From JABDJL01 sp963664065 (GTDB lineage: Bacteria > Pseudomonadota > Gammaproteobacteria > Xanthomonadales > SZUA-36): a DNA stretch of 64,000 nt. Below, one piece after another: positions 28,727 through 37,023 of this stretch (the first letter of the stretch is position 1; each line of letters starts with the position of its first letter). The DNA lies in assembly GCA_963664065.1 (NCBI GenBank), contig OY760942.1, forward strand, positions 2,812,443 to 2,876,442, written 5' to 3'. Position numbers and translations under genes: made by a program. The notes below the pieces were generated by a model. That model was given only the letters and a program-made list of their open reading frames with translations, had not been told where the DNA came from and ran no database searches.

Positions 28727-29770
28727 ATGACGGTTAACTTCAGAAGCGACAACGAGACCCCTGTAGCTCCGCAGATATGGCACGCGCTCGAGCGTGCCAA
28801 CCAGGGCACCGCCTGGGCCTATGCCGAGGATCAGTGGTCGGAGCGCCTGAATGAGGCCTTCTCGGACCTGTTCGAAACTCAAACCACCGTGCTACCCATG
28901 GCCACGGGCACGGTGGCCAACGCCATTGCATTGGCTTGCGTGACACCCCCGTGGGGCACCGTTTTCTGTCACAGCGGTGCCCATATTTCCAGCGATGAGA
29001 GTGGTGCTCCTGAATTTTTTGGTAACGGTCTGCGGCTGGCACAAATCGACGGTGCCGAAGGAAAAATAAGCCCGGAAGCCCTTGGTCCGGCGATATTACG
29101 GACCGAAGGCCATGGAATCCACAGCTATGTGCCCTCAGCCCTCAGCCTGACCCAGAGCACCGAGTCGGGCTCGGTATACCAGCCCGAAGAGTTAACGGCT
29201 CTGTACCGCATCGCACTCGACAGGGGTATGAGTACACATATGGACGGGGCACGCTTTGCCAATGCGGTTGCCAGCCTCGGCTGCAGCCCGGCAGAGGGCA
29301 GCTGGAAAACCGGCGCTCAACTGATGTCTTTTGGCGCCAGCAAAAACGGCTGCATGGCAGCAGAGGCCCTGCTGATTTTTGGTCGTCCGGAGCTGCATGA
29401 AACCGCAGAACGCCTGCGCAAGCGCAGCGGCCACCTGCTCAGTAAAATGCGATACGTTTCGGCGCAGCTGCTCGCTTATATCGAAAACGGCCTGTGGTTA
29501 GAGCTTGCCAGGCATGCCAATGCGCAAGCTTCCGAATTTGCCAGGGCCATCGATGCACATCCCGCAGCGAGCCTGGAATTTCCCGTTGCCGCAAACGAAG
29601 TATTCGTGCGTTGGACCAGCGATGACTTTGCGCGGCTTGGGTCAAGCGGAATTGAATTTCACCTGTGGCCGGGACGCAACGATCTCGCGAGATTCGTGTT
29701 CGGCCATTCAACTACCACACCGGAAACAGAAAGTTTAATCCGGGCATTTGGTGGCAATAATGAGCTCTGA
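28727..29770 (+). CDS. Threonine aldolase family, PLP-dependent lyase
   Basis: A 347-residue fold-type I PLP enzyme. The start NFRSDNETPVAPQIWHAL, the cofactor region ATGTVANAIAL, HMDGARFANAVASLG with the PLP-nitrogen Asp, and the Schiff-base Lys in SFGASKNGCMAAEAL match low-specificity L-threonine aldolases, which cleave threonine/allo-threonine to glycine and acetaldehyde. The length is normal. It overlaps the permease gene by 11 bases, so enzyme and amino-acid permease were probably co-expressed before the permease was lost. Confidence 0.9.
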   Translation: MTVNFRSDNETPVAPQIWHALERANQGTAWAYAEDQWSERLNEAFSDLFETQTTVLPMATGTVANAIALACVTPPWGTVFCHSGAHISSDESGAPEFFGNGLRLAQIDGAEGKISPEALGPAILRTEGHGIHSYVPSALSLTQSTESGSVYQPEELTALYRIALDRGMSTHMDGARFANAVASLGCSPAEGSWKTGAQLMSFGASKNGCMAAEALLIFGRPELHETAERLRKRSGHLLSKMRYVSAQLLAYIENGLWLELARHANAQASEFARAIDAHPAASLEFPVAANEVFVRWTSDDFARLGSSGIEFHLWPGRNDLARFVFGHSTTTPETESLIRAFGGNNEL

Positions 29771-30262
29771 AACCAAACGGGAAAACACCTTAAACCGGGC
29801 AATTGGCAAGCTGGCTTTTGGTGCCATCAATATCAACAGCGTAATCGGGGCCGGGATCTTCGGTTTACCTGCACTGGTTGCTGCCCGGGCGGGCTACTTC
29901 AGCCCATGGGCGTTCTTAATCGGTGGCCTGCTGATATTCACCGTGGTGTTTTCTTTTGCGCGCGCGTCCAGCATGTTTCGTTCCACCGGGGGTGCCATTG
30001 AATATGCCAGTCATGCCTTCGGACCATTTGTGGGGTTCCAGACAGGTTGGCCGGCCTACCTGGCCCGGGTTTCTGCCATGGGTGCCAATACCAATCTGCT
30101 GGTGACTTATGCCAGCTGGTTCTGGGCTCCTCTGGACGGTGATCCCTATCGGGCAATTGCCCTGACTGTTCTGATTGCCTCCATGACCTGGCTAAATGTT
30201 GCGGGAGTGAAAAACAGCGTAGGGATCACTTGCATTTTCACGGTGTGTGACGTCAGCCCATA
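29760..30262 (+). pseudogene. Amino-acid permease (APC family), truncated by an insertion sequence
   Basis: The first about 165 residues of an APC-superfamily permease: KLAFGAININSVIGAGIFGLPALVA is the typical substrate-binding first helix, followed by further hydrophobic spans up to WLNVAGVKNSVGI. Families of this type have about 430-480 residues and 12 spans; here the frame runs into the IS3-family element and stops at 30284. The missing remainder is not found after the element, so the insertion was accompanied or followed by an adjacent deletion. Confidence 0.85.
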
Positions 30263-30332
30263 TGGGGCCAATCAACTGCTTTAACTAAGAGACACTTCTG
30301 CTATTTTTAACCTGAAGCAGAGGAGTCTCAAT

Positions 30333-30671
30333 ATGAGCATGTCAAACACCACCAAACGGGTCAAGGAGATCCGCCGCAATACCCGTCGCAAGTTCTCGTC
30401 AGAGGAAAAGATCCGTATCGTACTGGATGGATTGCGCGGTGAAAGCTCGATCGCTGAACTGTGTCGCCAGGAAGGTATTAACAACAATCTGTATTACCGC
30501 TGGAGCAAGGATTTTCTGGAGGCCGGTAAAAAGCGCCTGTCAGGAGATACCGTCAGAGAAGCCAACAGCGATGAAGTGGTTGGTCTCAGAAAAGAAAATA
30601 CCACCCTCAAGCAAGCGGTTGCCGAACTGTACCTGCGCAATGACTGGCTTAAAAAAAGTCTCACTGGGTAG
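30333..30671 (+). CDS. IS3-family transposase OrfA
   Basis: A 112-residue basic protein with a helix-turn-helix (KFSSEEKIRIVLDGLRGES, SIAELCRQEGINNNLYYRWS) followed by a leucine-zipper-like segment (VVGLRKENTTLKQAVAELYLRND). This is the OrfA layout: DNA-end binding and multimerisation. The stop at 30671 lies 23 bases before OrfB; a frameshift to OrfAB would need slippage on AAAAAAAG near 30651-30659 (the run CTTAAAAAAAG), an A7 slippery run of the usual kind. Confidence 0.9.
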   Translation: MSMSNTTKRVKEIRRNTRRKFSSEEKIRIVLDGLRGESSIAELCRQEGINNNLYYRWSKDFLEAGKKRLSGDTVREANSDEVVGLRKENTTLKQAVAELYLRNDWLKKSLTG

Positions 30672-30694
30672 GGTGTGACATTGGACGAAGACTG

Positions 30695-31672
30695 ATGTAC
30701 AGCGCATCTGAAAAGCTGGCCATTATCCGCCTGGTGGAAGACTCGGAGTTATCCGTGCGCAGGACTCTGGTCGAGATCAACGTCAGTCGCAGCAGTTTCT
30801 ACCGTTGGTATCAGGCTTATGAACGCGATGGCCCTGATGGCTTGCAGAACCACAGCAGGGCATCACGTCAGCACTGGAACAAGATCCCCGAGTCGGTACG
30901 GGAACTGGTTGTTGATGTGGCCCTGGAACAACCGGAGCTGACACCCCGGGAACTGGCCTGGCATCTTACTGATACCCATGAGTACTTTATCTCGGAGTCC
31001 AGTGTCTATCGCATCCTCAAGGCCCATGACCTGGTTACCAGCCCACAGTTCATAGTGATGAGCGCAGCCGATGCGTTCCAGCATCCGACACGGCGTGTAC
31101 ATGAACTGTGGCAGACAGACTTTACCTACTTCCGGGTGGTGGGCTGGGGCTGGTACTTCCTGTCGACGATCCTGGATGACTATTCCCGTTACATCATCAG
31201 CTGGCGGTTGACGACCACGATGGCGGCGCATGATGTCACCGATACTCTGGAAGATGCTCTGAAAGCCACAGGGCTCACCGAAGTCAGGGTGCATCACAAG
31301 CCCAGGTTACTGTCTGACAACGGCCCCTGCTATATCTCAAAAGAACTCAGGGAATGGTTGCAGGATCAAGACATGAAGCACACCCGGGGAGCACCGTACC
31401 ACCCGATGACCCAGGGCAAGATCGAACGCTACCACCGTTCGATGAAAAACGTGGTCAAGCTGGAGAATTATTACTTCCCGTGGGAACTGGAAAGTGCCAT
31501 TGCTCAGTGGGTGGCTCATTACAACCATGAGCGGTATCACGAATCACTGGATAACGTGACGCCGGCTGATGTGTATAACGGAAGAAGAAACGACATCCTG
31601 GACCGACGGTCAATGATCAAAGCCAGGACGTTAACGCAAAGGAAAGTACAAAACCTGCGATTAGCAGGCTAG
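30695..31672 (+). CDS. IS3-family transposase OrfB (DDE integrase core)
   Basis: A 325-residue transposase with an N-terminal HTH region (LAIIRLVEDSELSVRRTL, NVSRSSFYRWY) and an rve integrase core. The catalytic triad is D in WQTDFTYFRV, D in LLSDNGPCYIS and E in QGKIERYHRSMKN, with the usual 35-residue D-E spacing. All triad residues are present, so it may be active. Confidence 0.95.
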   Translation: MYSASEKLAIIRLVEDSELSVRRTLVEINVSRSSFYRWYQAYERDGPDGLQNHSRASRQHWNKIPESVRELVVDVALEQPELTPRELAWHLTDTHEYFISESSVYRILKAHDLVTSPQFIVMSAADAFQHPTRRVHELWQTDFTYFRVVGWGWYFLSTILDDYSRYIISWRLTTTMAAHDVTDTLEDALKATGLTEVRVHHKPRLLSDNGPCYISKELREWLQDQDMKHTRGAPYHPMTQGKIERYHRSMKNVVKLENYYFPWELESAIAQWVAHYNHERYHESLDNVTPADVYNGRRNDILDRRSMIKARTLTQRKVQNLRLAG

Positions 31673-31763
31673 ACTGGAGAAAGTACGGGCAGAAAAGTGT
31701 CTCTTAGAAAAAGGCTCAAGTGGTCCCATATGCTCTGACGACGTACAACTCACTGATTTAAAT

Positions 31764-31794
31764 GGTGGGCCGTGTAGGAATCGAACCTACACCG
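31764..31794 (-). other. 3' end of a tRNA (tRNA-Lys-like), probable attachment-site scar
   Basis: Read on the minus strand, the segment is a complete T-arm (GTAGG-TTCGATT-CCTAC) plus the 3' acceptor strand ACGGCCCA and CCA. An acceptor pairing with GGGCCGT and this T-arm resemble gammaproteobacterial tRNA-Lys. The D-arm, anticodon arm and 5' strand are absent: the next bases are unrelated and AT-rich. Isolated tRNA 3' ends are the usual product of tyrosine-integrase insertion at a tRNA gene, so this is a likely att site. The intact tRNA is not in the window. Confidence 0.75.
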
Positions 31795-32095
31795 AATATT
31801 GAACTAACCTTTTGAATTAAAAAAAGAATCGAGAAATTTCAAAAAGGCCGCGTGTTACCCACGTGTCATTTGGTACACTTTTTTGTACCGCTTAATCAAC
31901 TTTCTTTGCAGCTTGACCGAGCAGTCAAATTGGAACCGAAGAGGGCTTGTTTGTACCCGACATTTCCCAGATAACCTTCAGATCCGTGGCGATGATGGTA
32001 TTGCATTGATTCTTATAGCAGGATCGACCACGAACGTCATCCAATCAGCAATTCATCTGGGCAATCCGGGATCATAGATACCAACCGGCTGTCTA
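31795..32095. other. Non-coding AT-rich gap
   Basis: No credible gene. The only structure seen is a short hairpin GGTACA-CTTTTT-TGTACC at 31872-31889. The segment separates the tRNA fragment from the 3' end of the HNH endonuclease gene. Confidence 0.6.
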
Positions 32096-32905
32096 TTACG
32101 GTTCAATAGTTTTCAGTTTCTCGATCAATTTTTCATTCAATGCCTTACCGTTTTCACCCAAATGAATTTCCCTGTGAACGGTCGGGCATATGGCAGCCAC
32201 ATATCGAGGGTCATCGGGACCGTCATCTGAAAGTCTCCGAGTATGATGCACTTCAAGGTACGGCTGTCCGGCTTTCGTTCTGAATGGCGCCATAACGCCC
32301 GTTAGTTCGCAGTGGCCGTTCGCTCTGGCTAGAGCATAATCGCGAACCGCCTTGCTTCTCTCTTTGTAGGCCACTTTGGCGTCTCGCCATTTTTGGTTTT
32401 TCTTGGGCCGTGCAGCCTCAAGAGCTTTTACTCTTAATTGCTCCAAGGGCGCCAAAGACGGCTTGTCGATCTCGTGCTCGGATGGGTCGACAGCATCGAC
32501 ATTTAGCTTAACAAGGTGGAACTGGATGCATTCTCGTTCGGCACCATCTGTGTCAGGAGCACGAAACGTGTCCCATGATTGACAGGCAAACTGGCCCATG
32601 AACCTTACAGGCTTGCCATTCCCTAGTGCTTCAAAAAGTAAAAGGTATTTTCCATTTAGATCATGGTCTCTGATCGCTGAATTGCCCCGAATAAACTCCA
32701 TGTCCCCGCGTTGACCTTCTCCTGTGTAAAGAAAAACCCCTTCACGCTGCCAACCGTCAGTGTATCCGTGTTGTTCGCCAGATTTTCCTGTGAAAATAAA
32801 GACGAACGGTTTCCCGGAGGGTGTAGATATTCCACCTTGGCTTTGCCCGCCAAAGCGGTCGTGAATATCTTTTCGCCTGCTGTAATTTTGCCCTTCTATG
32901 TACAT
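32096..32905 (-). CDS. McrA-like HNH endonuclease, probable modified-DNA restriction enzyme
   Basis: A 269-residue protein. The N-terminal part (about residues 10-125) includes RRKDIHDRFGGQSQGGIS, FLYTGEGQRGDM and LFEALGNGKPVRFMG, a domain seen in McrA/ScoMcrA-type HNH proteins where it recognises modified DNA. The C-terminal HNH nuclease (about 195-262) has ANGHCELTG, LEVHHTRRLSDDG and CPTVHREIH. Enzymes of this kind are type IV restriction systems cutting methylated or phosphorothioated DNA. The ATG at 32905 has AAGGA 8 bases upstream. Substrate type is inferred. Confidence 0.78.
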   Translation of the reverse strand: MYIEGQNYSRRKDIHDRFGGQSQGGISTPSGKPFVFIFTGKSGEQHGYTDGWQREGVFLYTGEGQRGDMEFIRGNSAIRDHDLNGKYLLLFEALGNGKPVRFMGQFACQSWDTFRAPDTDGAERECIQFHLVKLNVDAVDPSEHEIDKPSLAPLEQLRVKALEAARPKKNQKWRDAKVAYKERSKAVRDYALARANGHCELTGVMAPFRTKAGQPYLEVHHTRRLSDDGPDDPRYVAAICPTVHREIHLGENGKALNEKLIEKLKTIEP

Positions 32906-33095
32906 CGTTGGATTCCTTCCAAACTACATTTTGAAGTCATAGTATCTCAAAAGAAGGCGCATTTCCTTTCGAAATGTCCCACACTCTCGCGCGCGGGCGC
33001 GCACGAAAATGGCTCACACAGAAACCAAGCGGGTGATCAGTACCGGCCTGTCCGTTTTTCTCTACCATGACCATTCTGCTTTGTTAAGTATATAT

Positions 33096-33683
33096 ATGCC
33101 AAGAAAAAGCACTGATACATCGGTATTGAACGACCTATGGGTTTTGGATGAGGAATTCTTACATTTTGATGGATGCTCAGAGCGTCCTTTGAAACAAATC
33201 GTGGATAGTCAAGGAAACAAACTTCTTGAAGATATTCCAGATAAACAAATTGACGAATTGGGGCTTAATAATGACAGAAGGCCGGACATTTTTCTTTTTG
33301 TAGAAGAAGGGAAGTGTGTGGTGGTGGAGCTAAAAGCGCCAGATGTAGATTTGTCAGACCACTTAAATCAAATGATAAAATACTGCAACCTTATTGCAAA
33401 TTATAGTAAGCAGAAACTTGATAGATTTTATTGTTTTTTGATTGGCGAAAAAATCAATCCCGCTATTGATCTTCCTGGTGATTACGAAGAAACGGTAAAT
33501 GGTGATTGGTTAAAGGCAAATACGCCAATTAAATCTTTCGATAGAAACCGCGATACAATTGCAACACTTCAAATGGAAGTAGTTAAGCTGTCGTCACTCC
33601 ATCTAAGAGCACATAGACGAAATCAAAGTTTTGCAGAAAAGCTGCTTAACTGGGTTGTATCAAATAGGTTGACCACGTCATGA
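33096..33683 (+). CDS. PD-(D/E)XK nuclease-like protein of unknown function
   Basis: About 195 residues from ATG 33096; the frame is open back to 33009, and neither start has a ribosome site. RRPDIFLFVEEGKCVVVELKAPDVD has the spacing of a PD-(D/E)XK nuclease core (D-X(n)-E-L-K). The gene is much more AT-rich than its neighbours, a sign of recent acquisition. It is divergent from the HNH gene, with a short GC-only tract (32988-33002) between them. Similar modules occur as nuclease ends of anti-phage proteins, but here it stands alone, so it may be a fragment. Confidence 0.55.
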   Translation: MPRKSTDTSVLNDLWVLDEEFLHFDGCSERPLKQIVDSQGNKLLEDIPDKQIDELGLNNDRRPDIFLFVEEGKCVVVELKAPDVDLSDHLNQMIKYCNLIANYSKQKLDRFYCFLIGEKINPAIDLPGDYEETVNGDWLKANTPIKSFDRNRDTIATLQMEVVKLSSLHLRAHRRNQSFAEKLLNWVVSNRLTTS

Positions 33684-33769
33684 TACCTCCTATACTCAAT
33701 GGGTATTCATCCTTACCATGCTCCCAAATAGACTAATTGCTTGAATGCGGAAACAATTTGGAAAAAGCG

Positions 33770-36410
33770 ATGGCCAAACAATATTGCAAAGCTGAGCAAG
33801 CCCTTACACCCAAGCTAGTACCAGCTGTCGCCGTGCTATGCCTCCTGAGTGTGGCGGTACTGACACCGGCGGGCGCCTTATCCGCCACGCAGAAACAGCC
33901 ACAACTCCAGAACACTGAACTAACCCAGGTGCCTGAACAGCCCATAGAACCCGGTGAGGTGCCTGATGGCTTGTCCAACGGCGACTGGGCCAACATCCAG
34001 GGGCAGATTGCAGCGGGTAAGTACCGCGCCTTTCAGCATGAGAACGATGGCTATGTTTCATCCAACCCGGCCCAGGGCTGGCGGATTCGTTATGCTGGGG
34101 ACGGTACTACTACCCTGAGACCACGCGATCACCAGGCGCAGGCCTGGCATTTGGGTCTCACGCTCAGCGCAATAGGGTTTGCCGAGCTGCAAACCCTGGA
34201 TCAGCCCGATCAGATTACGGCCAACAATATCACCGTCACCTATCAATGGAACGATTACTTGCGGGAATGGTGGGTGAATACTGCAACCGATCTGGAACAA
34301 TGGTTTGAGCTAGAACAGCGGCCACCGGGTGCGCAAAGCGGCCAGCCCTTAATCCTCGAAATGACACTGGCAACCGACCTGGCGGCCAGCCAACAGGGTA
34401 ATGCGCTGAGCTTTGTAAACGATTCCGGCACCGCCATTACCTACAGCAAACTGAAAGCCTGGGATTCCAGCGGCCGTGCACTGCCGGCACGCATGCATCT
34501 GGCAGCCAACCAGTTGAGTCTGATCATTGATGATTCCGCAGCCACTTATCCACTCACCATTGATCCTAGCCTCGAGCAGCAGGACTATCTGAAGGCTTCC
34601 AATACCGACGCTAGAGACTTTTTTGGCTGGTCCGTGGCCATTTCCGGCGACACGCTGGTAGTTGGTGCGGACGGAGAGGCCAGTAACGCCACCGGCATCA
34701 ATGGCGATCAGAGTGATAATTCAGTACAAGGTGCCGGGGCGGCGTATGTATTTACCCGCAGCGGCACGGTATGGAGCCAGCAGGCCTATCTCAAGGCTTC
34801 CAATACCGATATGGGGGATTGGTTTGGCTATTCCGTGGCCATTTCCGGCGACACGGTGGTGGTCGGTGCTTACAGGGAGGCCAGTTACGCCACCGGCATC
34901 AATGACGATCAGAGCGATAATTCAGCGGCCCTTGCCGGGGCGGCGTATGTCTTCACCCGCAGCGGCACGGTATGGAGCCAGCAGGCCTATCTCAAGGCTT
35001 CCAATACCGACCCTGTAGACAGATTTGGCTATACCGTGGCCATTTCCGGTGACACACTGGTGGTCGGTGCTTACAGGGAGGCCAGTTACGCCACCGGCAT
35101 CAATGACGATCAGAGCGATAATTCAGCACTAGATGCCGGGGCGGCGTATGTATTTACCCGCAGCGGCACGGTATGGAGCCAGCAGGCCTATCTCAAGGCT
35201 TCCAATACCGATATGGGGGATGAGTTTGGCCTATTCCGTGGCCATTTCCGGCGACACGGTGGTAGTTGGTGCGGGGGGAGAGGGCAGTAACGCCACCGGC
35301 ATCAATGGCGATCAGAGTGATAATTCAGTACAAGGTGCCGGGGCGGCGTATGTATCTTACCCGCAGCGGCACGGTATGGAGCCAGCAGGCCTATCTCAAG
35401 GCTTCTAATTCCGACGCTATAGACTTGTTTGGCAGTTCAGTGGCCATTTCCGGCGACACGGTGGTGGTCGGTGCTTACTGGGAGGCCAGTTACGCCACCG
35501 GCATCAATGACGATCAGAGCGATAATTCAGCACCACTTGCCGGGGCGGCGTATGTCTTCACCCGCAGCGGCACGGTATGGAGCCAGCAGGCCTATCTCAA
35601 GGCTTCTAATTCCGACGCTATAGACTTGTTTGGCTATTCCGTGGCCATTTCCGGCGACACGCTGGTGGTCGCCTTGCTTACGGGGAGGGCAGTAACGCCA
35701 CCGGCATCAATGGCGATCAGAGTGATAATTCAGTACAAGGTGCCGGGGCGGCGTATGTATTTACCCGCAGCGGCACGGTATGGAGCCAGCAGGCCTATCT
35801 CAAGGCTTCCAATACCGACCCTGTAGACAGATTTGGCTATACCGTGGCCATTTCCGGTGACACGGTGGTAGTTGGTGCGTTTGGAGAGGGCAGTAACGCC
35901 ACCGGCATCAATGGCGATCAGAGCGATAATTCAGCGGCCCTTGCCGGGGCGGCGTATGTATTTTTTGATTTATTAGGATTCACAATCAACGCCGGCCTGA
36001 ATGACGCCTGGGTAAGTGCTGATGCCGCTTTACAGGGGTTTTTCTTCACCGTTTACCCAGAGGAGGAATTATTTTTCCTGTCGTGGTTTACCTTTGACTC
36101 GGCACTGCCAGATGAAAGTGTTCTGGCTACTTTTGGAGCGCCTGATCAACGCTGGGTCACCGGTGCCGGCTTTTATTCCGGTGACGGCGTGACGCTTAAT
36201 GTGGAACTGACCAGCGGCGGCATATTCAACGCCTCGGATCCGCTGGCAACCCAGCAAGCGGGCTACGGCACTATCACCATCGTTTTTGTCAGCTGTAATG
36301 AGGCAATACTGACTTACGACTTCCCATCCACGGGACTTTCCGGGCAGATGACCCTCACCCGTGCTGTGCCTTATAATGTGGCACTTTGTGAGGCACTCAA
36401 TACGCAGTAA
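33770..36410 (+). pseudogene. Secreted FG-GAP beta-propeller protein, frameshifted
   Basis: Start ATG 33770 gives a signal peptide (hydrophobic about residues 17-37), an N-terminal region of about 230 residues, seven FG-GAP repeats of 67 residues (consensus DRFGYSVAISGDTVVVGA, then NGDQSDNS and GAAYVFTRSG), and a C-terminal domain of about 145 residues beginning FTINAGLNDAWVSADAAL. Comparison with the other repeats shows extra bases near 35229 (one), 35355 (one) and 35671-35674 (two), so the first frame ends at 35290. Seven repeats equal one integrin-type seven-bladed propeller. As written only a truncated protein is made. Confidence 0.83.
34586..35960 (+). repeat. Seven tandem 201-bp repeats (propeller blades)
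   Basis: Units start at 34586, 34787, 34988, 35189, 35392, 35593 and 35796. Spacing is 201 bases except two of 203, which hold the frame-changing extra bases. Units are mostly near-identical, differing mainly in blocks such as GCTTACAGGGAGG versus GCGGACGGAGAGG, suggesting recent amplification and shuffling between blades. Confidence 0.92.
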
Positions 36411-36448
36411 TATTAGTGTTTGCTAAAGGTCTGCTTCTGGCCGTTAGC
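35979..36448 (+). repeat. 470-bp duplicated block, copy 1
   Basis: This block and 38418-38887 align without gaps at a constant offset of 2439 bases. It covers the C-terminal domain of the FG-GAP gene, its stop codon and 38 bases beyond (ending GCCGTTAGC). Long identical runs flank a more diverged middle, as expected from duplication plus partial gene conversion. Confidence 0.9.
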
Positions 36449-36660
36449 GGAAGTTTCTAGTAGTGCTAGAATTGCTCGTTTTCTGCAAATTCAAAAGGGT
36501 CGCTTTGCGGTCAGTAGCAGACAATCAACAGCTCGCTTCCAGCCTACTGATATTCCAAGTTGTTTTATCAATTACGGCCCGCTACACTAAGTAAGGAGAG
36601 GAAGCTGCTGCCTGCAAATCTCGGTACTCTTCCGGGATTGACATTGGAGGAAAGGTCGCC

Positions 36661-37023
36661 ATGAGCTCCAAAAAAAACCTGTTTTTCATTTGCTTACTCA
36701 TAAACCCCCTGTTGCTTGTAGCAGAAGAACAAAAAGGACATAAGCACACTCCCAGGGGAGAGATAGCTTTTAGGCCCTCTTCCCGGGCTGCTTTTGACCA
36801 TAGCGGGCAGCTGGTTACACATAGAATCCTGGCAGATGGTTCCATGATGGCTGAGCACAATGGAAGTCTTGGCAATGTCACCGTTGCAAGACTGGGCCCG
36901 GATGGGAAGGTAGAGACTTTCTGCACCACCGATGAGGGGGCCGCCAAATCATGGATGGCTGGAGAAATCGGCAGGAGCTCTGTCGCTTCATTGAACACAC
37001 CTGTCGTGGTGAAGAAGCCATGA
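36661..37023 (+). CDS. Small exported protein of unknown function
   Basis: A 120-residue protein with a signal peptide (about residues 1-21, KNLFFICLLINPLLLVAEE). The mature part contains ILADGSMMAEHNGSLGNVTVARLGPDGKVETFC and a single Cys. GGAGG at 36646-36650 precedes the ATG. The stop overlaps the start of the next gene (ATGA at 37020-37023), so the two are translated together and may form a secreted pair. The 250-base gap before it holds the end of repeat copy 1 and no gene. Confidence 0.75.
   Translation: MSSKKNLFFICLLINPLLLVAEEQKGHKHTPRGEIAFRPSSRAAFDHSGQLVTHRILADGSMMAEHNGSLGNVTVARLGPDGKVETFCTTDEGAAKSWMAGEIGRSSVASLNTPVVVKKP

Larger units (their letters stand above)
30263..31729 (+). mobile_element. 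IS3-family insertion sequence
   Basis: About 1.47 kb with two transposase frames. Inner inverted repeats are exact over CTAAGAGACACTT (30285-30297 and the complement ending at 31708). The similarity goes further out (CATATGGG-G/A-CCA on both sides), so the real tips are probably TGGGG at 30263 and CCCA at 31729, giving the TG...CA ends of IS3 elements. No clear target duplication of 3-5 bases is seen beyond the palindromic CATATG. The bounds are therefore uncertain by about 20 bases each side. Confidence 0.85.

Noticed and set aside
31764..31840. Complete tRNA gene
   Set aside because: Only the T-arm and acceptor 3' strand are present; bases where the anticodon and D arms should be cannot fold into a cloverleaf.
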